64,000 nt of DNA from Mycobacterium lacus (GTDB lineage Bacteria > Actinomycetota > Actinomycetes > Mycobacteriales > Mycobacteriaceae). Numbering within the stretch: the stretch's first letter is position 1; every line of letters starts with the position of its first letter. A model generated the notes under the pieces. It worked only from the letters and a program-made list of their open reading frames with translations. It did not search any database and was not told where the DNA came from. The DNA lies in the NCBI RefSeq assembly GCF_010731535.1, contig NZ_AP022581.1, positions 4,721,952 through 4,785,951 on the forward strand, in the 5' to 3' direction. Positions 58,556 through 64,000 of this stretch are shown in pieces. Made by a program: the position numbers and the translations under genes.

Positions 58556-59503
58556 ATGAACATGCTGCGGCGCGCGCGTCGCACGACACTCGTCGCGGTG
58601 GCGGGGCTGCTGACGGTGTGTCTGGTCGCGGCGTGCGGCAGTCCCGATCCGCTCGGGGCGGCGACCGGCAACGTGAAATCCATCGTGGTGGGGTCTGGGG
58701 ACTTCCCGGAATCCGAGATCGTCGCCGAAATCTACGCACAAGCATTGCAGGCCAACGGCTTTGACATCGGTCGGCGGATGGGAATCGGCAGCCGCGAGAC
58801 GTATATCCCGGCGCTCAAAGACCACTCCATCGACCTGGTGCCGGAATATATCGGCAACCTGCTGCTCTACTTCCAGCCCGATTCCCCGGTGACCATGCTC
58901 GACGCCGTCGAGCTGGAGCTGTACAAGCGGCTGCCCGGCGACCTGTCGATCCTGACGCCGTCGCCTGCCTCTGACACCGACACCGTCACCGTCACCAACG
59001 CGACCGCCACCGCGTGGAACCTGAAAACGATCGCTGACCTCGCGGCCCATTCCGCGGATGTGAAGTTCGCGGCGCCGTCGGCGTTCCAGACGCGGCCGGC
59101 CGGGTTGCCCGGGCTGCGACAGAAGTACGCACTCGACATCCGCCCGGGCAATTTCATGACCATCAACGACGGCGGCGGCGCCGTGACCATCCGGGCGCTG
59201 GTGGACGGAACGGCCACTGCCGCCAACATCTTCAGCACGTCCCCGGGTATCCCGCAAAACCACCTGGTGGTGCTCGAGGATCCGGAGCACAACTTCCTGG
59301 CCGGCAACATTGTGCCGCTGGTGAATTCGCAGAAAAAGTCGGATCGCCTCAAAGATGTCCTGGACGCGGTATCGGCGAAGCTGACCACGGCGGGTTTGGC
59401 CGAACTCAATGCCGCGGTGTCGGGTAATTCCGGAGTAGATCCCGACCAGGCGGCACGGAAATGGGTGCACGCCAACGGTTTCGACCACCCGATCCGGGGG
59501 TAG
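58556..59503 (+). CDS. proX: Osmoprotectant ABC transporter substrate-binding lipoprotein ProX
   Basis: 315 residues, same as Mtb Rv3759c. Lipobox VAAC (C27) for anchoring outside the membrane, then a type II periplasmic-binding (OpuAC) domain: VGSGDFPESEIVAEIYAQAL, DLVPEYIGNLLLYF, FAAPSAFQTRPAGLPGLRQK. Binds quaternary ammonium compounds such as glycine betaine, choline or related ligands. First gene of proXVWZ; a start two codons later (MLRRARR) is equally possible. Confidence 0.93.
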   Translation: MNMLRRARRTTLVAVAGLLTVCLVAACGSPDPLGAATGNVKSIVVGSGDFPESEIVAEIYAQALQANGFDIGRRMGIGSRETYIPALKDHSIDLVPEYIGNLLLYFQPDSPVTMLDAVELELYKRLPGDLSILTPSPASDTDTVTVTNATATAWNLKTIADLAAHSADVKFAAPSAFQTRPAGLPGLRQKYALDIRPGNFMTINDGGGAVTIRALVDGTATAANIFSTSPGIPQNHLVVLEDPEHNFLAGNIVPLVNSQKKSDRLKDVLDAVSAKLTTAGLAELNAAVSGNSGVDPDQAARKWVHANGFDHPIRG

Positions 59504-59511
59504 CAACCAGG

Positions 59512-60636
59512 ATGATCAGTTTCGACACGGTCACCAAGGTGTTCGCCGACGGCACCACCGCCGTGGACCGGTTGAGCCTGGAAGTCCCCAACGGCATGCT
59601 GACCGTCTTTCTCGGTCCGTCGGGCTGCGGAAAGACCACCGCGCTGCGGATGATCAACCGGATGGTCGAGCCGACGTCGGGCACCATCGCCGTGGACGGC
59701 ACCGACGTAGCAGGCGTCGACCCGGTGAAGCTGCGCCTTGGAATTGGTTACGTCATCCAGCACGCGGGTTTGATGCCCCATCAACGGGTGATCGACAACG
59801 TCGCGACGGTGCCGGTGCTCAAAGGTCAGTCCCGCCGCGCCGCCCGCAAAGCGGCCTACCAGGTACTCGAACGCGTCGGACTGAACCCGAGGGTCGCCAC
59901 CCGCTACCCTGCGCAGCTCTCCGGCGGCGAACAGCAGCGCGTGGGCGTGGCTCGAGCACTCGCGGCCAACCCGCCGATCCTATTGATGGACGAGCCGTTC
60001 TCCGCCGTCGACCCCGTGGTCCGCCACGATCTGCAGAACGAAATACTGCGTCTGCAAGGCGAATTGCACAAGACCATCGTCTTCGTCACGCACGATATCG
60101 ACGAGGCGTTCAAGCTCGCCGACTTGGTGGCGGTGTTCGCGCCGGGCGGTGCGCTGCAGCAGTACGACCGCACGGCGCAGCTGTTGTCGAATCCGGCCAA
60201 CGAGTTCGTGTCGATGTTCATCGGCGCCGGCCGCGGTTATCGCTGGCTGCAGTTGTTCGACGCGGCGGGCCTGGCCGTGCACGACATCGAGCAGGTCTCC
60301 GCGAACCGCCTCGGGGATGCGCAGCTTGCGGACGGCTGGGCGCTGGTGGTCAACGACGACAACGCGCCGCTGGGTTGGATCGACGCCGACGGCTTGCGGC
60401 GCCACCGCAGCGGCGCGCCGTTGTCCGAGAGCATGACCGTCGTCGGTTCGGTGTTCCGACCGAACGGCAACCTCAGCCAGGCGTTGGACGCCGCCCTGTC
60501 GTCGCCGTCGGCGGTGGGTGTTGCCGTCGACGGCGGGGGCAAAGTGATCGGTGGGGTGCGGGCCGCCGACGTGCTGGCCGCGTTCCAAGAAGGCAAGAAG
60601 ACCGACGGTGGGGGGCAGGCATGCACTACCTGCTGA
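59512..60636 (+). CDS. proV: Osmoprotectant ABC transporter ATPase ProV
   Basis: 374 residues. Walker A GPSGCGKT (35-42), signature LSGGEQQR, Walker B ILLMDEPFSAVD, H-loop VTHDIDEA; C-terminal CBS-like regulatory half (GALQQYDRTAQLLSNPANEF, AVGVAVDGGGKVIGGVRAAD). Start MISFDTVTKVF 8 bp after proX. Overlaps proW by 16 nt. Confidence 0.94.
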   Translation: MISFDTVTKVFADGTTAVDRLSLEVPNGMLTVFLGPSGCGKTTALRMINRMVEPTSGTIAVDGTDVAGVDPVKLRLGIGYVIQHAGLMPHQRVIDNVATVPVLKGQSRRAARKAAYQVLERVGLNPRVATRYPAQLSGGEQQRVGVARALAANPPILLMDEPFSAVDPVVRHDLQNEILRLQGELHKTIVFVTHDIDEAFKLADLVAVFAPGGALQQYDRTAQLLSNPANEFVSMFIGAGRGYRWLQLFDAAGLAVHDIEQVSANRLGDAQLADGWALVVNDDNAPLGWIDADGLRRHRSGAPLSESMTVVGSVFRPNGNLSQALDAALSSPSAVGVAVDGGGKVIGGVRAADVLAAFQEGKKTDGGGQACTTC

Positions 60637-61310
60637 CCCACCTCGACGCCGCCTGGGCGCTGACCGTTGTCCACCTGCGGCTGTCCTTGCTCCCGGTGCT
60701 GTTCGGACTGGCGATCGCGGTGCCACTGGGCGTGCTGGTGCAGCGCGCACCGATGCTGCGCCGACTAACGACGGCGACCGCCAGCGTCGTGTTCACGATC
60801 CCGTCGCTGGCGCTGTTCGTGGTCCTGCCGCTGATCATCAGGACCCGGATCCTCGATGAGGCCAACGTCATGGTTGCGCTGACCGCCTATACCACGGCGT
60901 TGCTGGTTCGGGCCGTCCTCGAGGCGCTGGACGCGGTGCCTGCGCAGGTGCGTGACGCGGCCACCGCGGTCGGCTATTCGACGATCGCCCGGATAATGAA
61001 AGTCGAACTGCCGCTGTGCATCCCGGTGCTGGTCGCCGGATTGCGGGTGGTCGTGGTGACCAACATAGCGATGGTGTCGGTGGGTTCGGTGATCGGCATC
61101 GGCGGCCTGGGCACCTGGTTCACCGCGGGATACCAAACCAACAAGAGCGACCAGATCGTCGCCGGGATCATCGCGATGTTCCTGCTGGGCATTGGCGTCG
61201 ACATGCTGGTCAACCTGGCCGGCTGGCTGGTCACGCCGTGGGAGCACGCGGACCGTAGCGGCCGTCGGCGGCGCCGGGTGGCCGCACCGATGGCGGGGGG
61301 TGCGCGATGA
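60621..61310 (+). CDS. proW: Osmoprotectant ABC transporter permease ProW
   Basis: 229 residues, as in Mtb Rv3757c. About six helices and the permease coupling motif AATAVGYSTIARIMKVELPL. The start MHYLLTHLDAAWAL lies inside the end of proV. The stop overlaps the proZ start by 4 nt (ATGA). Confidence 0.93.
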   Translation: MHYLLTHLDAAWALTVVHLRLSLLPVLFGLAIAVPLGVLVQRAPMLRRLTTATASVVFTIPSLALFVVLPLIIRTRILDEANVMVALTAYTTALLVRAVLEALDAVPAQVRDAATAVGYSTIARIMKVELPLCIPVLVAGLRVVVVTNIAMVSVGSVIGIGGLGTWFTAGYQTNKSDQIVAGIIAMFLLGIGVDMLVNLAGWLVTPWEHADRSGRRRRRVAAPMAGGAR

Positions 61311-62023
61311 GCTTCATCGAGCAGGCGCTGTCCTACCTATTTACTGCCAGCAACTGGATCGGCCCCGTCGGCCTGGCGGCGCGCACGTTGGAGCATCTGG
61401 AATACACCGCGGTGGCGGTGGCGGCGGCGGCGCTGGTCGCCGTGCCGGTCGGGCTGCTCATCGGGCACACCGGCCGCGGCACGCTGCTGGTGGTGGGCAC
61501 GGTCAACGGGTTGCGCTCGCTTCCCACGCTGGGAGTGCTGCTGCTGGGCGTGCTGCTGTTCGGGCTCGGCGCGGGACCGCCGCTGGTTGCCCTCATGCTG
61601 CTGGGTATTCCGTCGCTGCTGGCCGGCGCCTACGCCGGAATTGCCAGCGTCGACCCGCTGGTGGTCGACGCCGCCCGCGCGATGGGCATGACCGAGTCCC
61701 AGGTGCTGCTGCGCGCCGAGGTTCCCAATGCACTGCCCCTCATCCTGGGCGGCCTACGCAGCGCGACCCTACAGGTGGTCGCCACCGCGACGGTGGCGGC
61801 CTACGCCAGCCTTGGCGGGCTGGGCCGCTACTTGATCGACGGGATCAAGGAACGCCAATTCCACATCGCCCTCGTTGGTGCTCTGATGGTGGCCGCGCTG
61901 GCGCTGATCCTCGATGGCCTGCTGGCGCTGGCAGTATGGGCGTCGGTGCCGGGCACCGGTCGGGTGCGCAAGCCCACAGTTGCGGACAAGGCTGCCGCGG
62001 CCGGTGGACACGTTTTACGGTAG
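61307..62023 (+). CDS. proZ: Osmoprotectant ABC transporter permease ProZ
   Basis: 238 residues (Mtb 239). Second permease of the importer, with coupling loop AARAMGMTESQVLLRAEVPN and about six helices. Two separate permeases, ProW and ProZ, are normal for this importer class. Last gene of proXVWZ; the next gene starts 4 bp later and may be co-transcribed. Confidence 0.93.
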   Translation: MSFIEQALSYLFTASNWIGPVGLAARTLEHLEYTAVAVAAAALVAVPVGLLIGHTGRGTLLVVGTVNGLRSLPTLGVLLLGVLLFGLGAGPPLVALMLLGIPSLLAGAYAGIASVDPLVVDAARAMGMTESQVLLRAEVPNALPLILGGLRSATLQVVATATVAAYASLGGLGRYLIDGIKERQFHIALVGALMVAALALILDGLLALAVWASVPGTGRVRKPTVADKAAAAGGHVLR

Positions 62024-62027
62024 GGGT

Positions 62028-62627
62028 GTGAACGCAGCCCCTTCCGACTCGACGCCGTCCGCCTGGCCGGCGATGTTGACCTGGCGCGCACAGGACGTCT
62101 CCCGCATGGAATCGGTGCGAGTGCAGTTGTCCCGCAAGCGAATCAGGGCCACCGGACGCATCGTGGCCGCGGCCACCGCAACCAACCCGGCGTTCGGTGC
62201 GTTCTACGAACTGCAGACCGACGAGACCGGCGCCACCAAGCGGTTCGGGCTGACGGTCACGCTGGCCGAGCGGGAACGCCAGCTTGCGATTGCTCGCGAC
62301 GAGGAGAACATGTGGTTGATCACCGACCATCAGGGGGAGCGGCGCGCGGGATTCAACGGCGCTCTCGACGTCGATGTGGTGTTCAGCCCGTTCTTCAACG
62401 CGCTGCCGATCCGTCGCCTCGGGTTACACGAACGGACGGAATCGATTACGTTGCCGATGGTCTATGTGAACGTGCCGGAGATGTCGGTGACCGCGGCCAC
62501 CGTCAGCTACACCAGCAGCGGAGGCCTCGAGGGAATCAAGTTGCGTTCGCCGGTCGCCGACACCGTCGTGACCGTGGACGCCGACGGGTTCATCGTGGAC
62601 TATCCAGGGTTGGCAGAGCGGATCTGA
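62028..62627 (+). CDS. Putative glycolipid-binding family protein (Rv3755c-like)
   Basis: 199 residues, the same as Mtb Rv3755c. It fits the putative glycolipid-binding family (DUF1089-type): SRMESVRVQLSRKRIRATGR, FYELQTDETGATKRFGLTVT, SPFFNALPIRRLGL and TLPMVYVNVPEMSVTAATVS. A beta-barrel cytosolic protein without proven function. GTG start with AGGGG just upstream. Its 3' end overlaps tyrA on the opposite strand by 38 bp. Confidence 0.85.
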   Translation: MNAAPSDSTPSAWPAMLTWRAQDVSRMESVRVQLSRKRIRATGRIVAAATATNPAFGAFYELQTDETGATKRFGLTVTLAERERQLAIARDEENMWLITDHQGERRAGFNGALDVDVVFSPFFNALPIRRLGLHERTESITLPMVYVNVPEMSVTAATVSYTSSGGLEGIKLRSPVADTVVTVDADGFIVDYPGLAERI

Positions 62628-63549
62628 TCACCCCACCCGCCCGGCCGGCGGCGGCCAGTTCCTCACGCCACTTCTCGGTGCCGATGACGACGGTGACGAT
62701 GTCGGAGCGCGGGAAACTGTCGTAGCGCGTGCGCGCGGCGTGGCCGGCTTCGATGAGGTCGGCCACCGAGTTGTGGCAGGACAGCGAGTCGCGGGCACGG
62801 CTGAGCAGTTCGATGACCCGGTCGGCTGCCGGCAGCAGTTGGCGGGAATTGCCTTCACACATCGCCCGCACCAGATCCGGCGCGGTGCCCGCCACCCGGG
62901 TGGCGTCGCGGAATGACCCGGCGGCCAGCGCGAAGGCCAGGGGGACCTCCGAGGCGGTGACGGCCAGCGCCTCGGCGAGCAGGTGCGGCAGATGGGAGAT
63001 CGCGGCCGCGGCGGCGTCGTGCTCGTCGGATTTGGCCGGCACCACGACGGCCCCGCAGTCCAGCGCCAGCGTCATCACCATCGACCACACCGTCGGGTCC
63101 ACGTGGTCGTCCACGCTGATGACCCAGGGTGCCCTGGTGAACAAGCCCCCGTGGCCGGCCGCCCAGCCGGAATGCGCGGTGCCCGTCATCGGATGGCCGC
63201 CGACGAAACGTGCCAGCAGACCTGCCGCGGCGACCTCATGGAGCACCGCACTCTTGACGCTGGTGACGTCGGTCAGCGGGCAGTCGGGGGCCAGTGCGCG
63301 GATATGGTCGAGCATGTTCGGCAATGCGGGCATCGGAACGGCCAGCACGATCAACGCGTCTGTGTCGGCGGCGCGGGTCAGCGCGTCGGCGAGTTCGGTG
63401 GTGGCGTCGTATCCGTCGGTTCGCGCCGCTTGGGCGCCCTCCACCGACCGGTTGTAGCCGAAGACTTCACGGCCCGCCCCCGCCGTGGCCCGCATTATCG
63501 AACCGCCGATAAGTCCCAGCCCCAACACGCACACCGGCCTCGTCACCAC
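62590..63549 (-). CDS. tyrA: Prephenate dehydrogenase TyrA
   Basis: NAD-dependent oxidative decarboxylation of prephenate to 4-hydroxyphenylpyruvate in tyrosine synthesis. 319 residues (Mtb about 301). Rossmann motif VLGLGLIGGS (8-17), substrate region TDVTSVKSAV and GGHPMTGTAHSGWAAGHGGL with the catalytic histidine, and a helical C-terminal dimerisation domain. No chorismate mutase or ACT domain. Two adjacent GTG codons could start it. Confidence 0.92.
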   Translation of the reverse strand: MVTRPVCVLGLGLIGGSIMRATAGAGREVFGYNRSVEGAQAARTDGYDATTELADALTRAADTDALIVLAVPMPALPNMLDHIRALAPDCPLTDVTSVKSAVLHEVAAAGLLARFVGGHPMTGTAHSGWAAGHGGLFTRAPWVISVDDHVDPTVWSMVMTLALDCGAVVVPAKSDEHDAAAAAISHLPHLLAEALAVTASEVPLAFALAAGSFRDATRVAGTAPDLVRAMCEGNSRQLLPAADRVIELLSRARDSLSCHNSVADLIEAGHAARTRYDSFPRSDIVTVVIGTEKWREELAAAGRAGGVIRSALPTLDSPR

Positions 63550-63649
63550 AGTCCAAGGTTGGCACAGTTCAGTGGGCGGCGGGCCATCAAGTTCGCTTGC
63601 CGCACCGTGTTCGTCCCGGCCTCATCTGGTCACGGGCCTGGTCAGCGAC

Positions 63650-63655
63650 TACCGT
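63650..63655 (+). promoter_or_regulatory. -10 box of the tadA-associated gene
   Basis: TACCGT, 8 nt before the ATG at 63664, again the leaderless spacing. Confidence 0.4.
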
Positions 63656-63663
63656 AGGCGCCC

Positions 63664-64000
63664 ATGGGAGCACAACGGGCCTCCGCGCAAGGCCCGTCCG
63701 CGGACACACCGGACGGCTTCGGCGTTGCGGTCGTACGCGAAGAGGGCCAATGGCGCTGCTCGGCGATGGGACGCAAGGCGCTGACGAGCCTGGCGGCCGC
63801 CGAGACGGAGCTGCGCGAACTGCGCAGTGCCGGAGCCGTCTTTGGGCTCCTCGACATTGACGACGAGTTCTTCGTCATCGTGCGCCCGGCTCCGTCGGGC
63901 ACCCGGCTGCTGTTGTCGGACGCCACCGCCGCGCTGGACTACGACATCGCCGCCGAGGTCCTGGACAGTCTGGACGCCGAGATCGATCCCGAAGACCTCG
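63664..64000 (+). CDS. tRNA adenosine deaminase-associated protein (Rv3753c-like), cut by the window end
   Basis: 112 codons are present of a protein of about 166. DGFGVAVVREEGQWRCSAMG, VFGLLDIDDEFFVIVRPAPS and ALDYDIAAEVLDSLDAEIDP match the actinobacterial protein usually encoded just before tadA (Rv3752c). Role unknown, presumed linked to A34 deamination of tRNA-Arg(ACG), which this window also encodes. Confidence 0.85.
   Translation, partial: MGAQRASAQGPSADTPDGFGVAVVREEGQWRCSAMGRKALTSLAAAETELRELRSAGAVFGLLDIDDEFFVIVRPAPSGTRLLLSDATAALDYDIAAEVLDSLDAEIDPEDL

Overview
The window is GC-rich DNA from a slow-growing mycobacterium. Almost every core gene has a clear counterpart in the M. tuberculosis (Mtb) Rv3753c-Rv3797 region, running in the opposite orientation. 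A PE_PGRS gene, two PPE genes and an IS1557-like element point to the Mtb/M. kansasii/M. marinum side of the slow growers rather than M. avium, which is known to lack PE_PGRS genes. I cannot name the species. Gene identities and comparisons with Mtb come from recognising the proteins from memory, not from a search.

Layout. 1-2.9 kb: the N-terminal three quarters of acyl-CoA dehydrogenase fadE35, a small membrane protein, a DUF1918 protein and a frameshifted secreted protein. 2.9-23.3 kb: the arabinan factory on the minus strand: dprE1-dprE2 make the arabinose donor, aftA primes galactan, embC builds the arabinan of lipoarabinomannan, and embA-embB build the arabinan of arabinogalactan. Unlike Mtb, embC and embA are separated by about 5.9 kb carrying an amino-acid permease, two PPE genes, idi and a decayed prenyl-diphosphate synthase. 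23.5-25.4 kb: a Gre-factor homologue, then a scar where a truncated PE gene runs into a truncated, frameshifted flotillin. 25.4-30.7 kb: galactan export and priming (permease, glfT1, ATPase), the proteasome activator bpa, and an Rv3779-like glycosyltransferase. 30.7-37.7 kb: metabolic genes and three tRNAs. 37.8-45.8 kb: an accessory stretch next to tRNA-Arg (neutral ceramidase, orphan protein, aminoglycoside-phosphotransferase (APH)-type kinase, truncated methyltransferase, PE_PGRS, phage-type lysin, remnants). 45.9-50.6 kb: tcrX-tcrY, lpqH and an alkyl sulfatase. 50.66-52.3 kb: an ISL3-family insertion. 52.4-56.9 kb: a TetR/acyl-CoA dehydrogenase (ACAD)/SDR/kinase operon and a histidine phosphatase. 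57-64 kb: an Rv3761c-like kinase, the proXVWZ osmoprotectant importer, a glycolipid-binding-type protein, tyrA and the start of a tadA-associated gene.

The most interesting signals are structural. Long perfect palindromes of the mycobacterial TRIT-terminator type recur in the window. Two of them lie inside the first codons of embB and aftA and would be translated, giving these unrelated enzymes similar N-terminal peptides. Another has been split in its loop by the IS element, which left an 8-bp target duplication. A second GC-rich palindromic repeat sits in frame inside embC, aftA and the Rv3779 homologue. Several genes have a -10 box 6-8 nt before the start codon, the arrangement of leaderless transcripts, including a divergent pair with overlapping -10 boxes.
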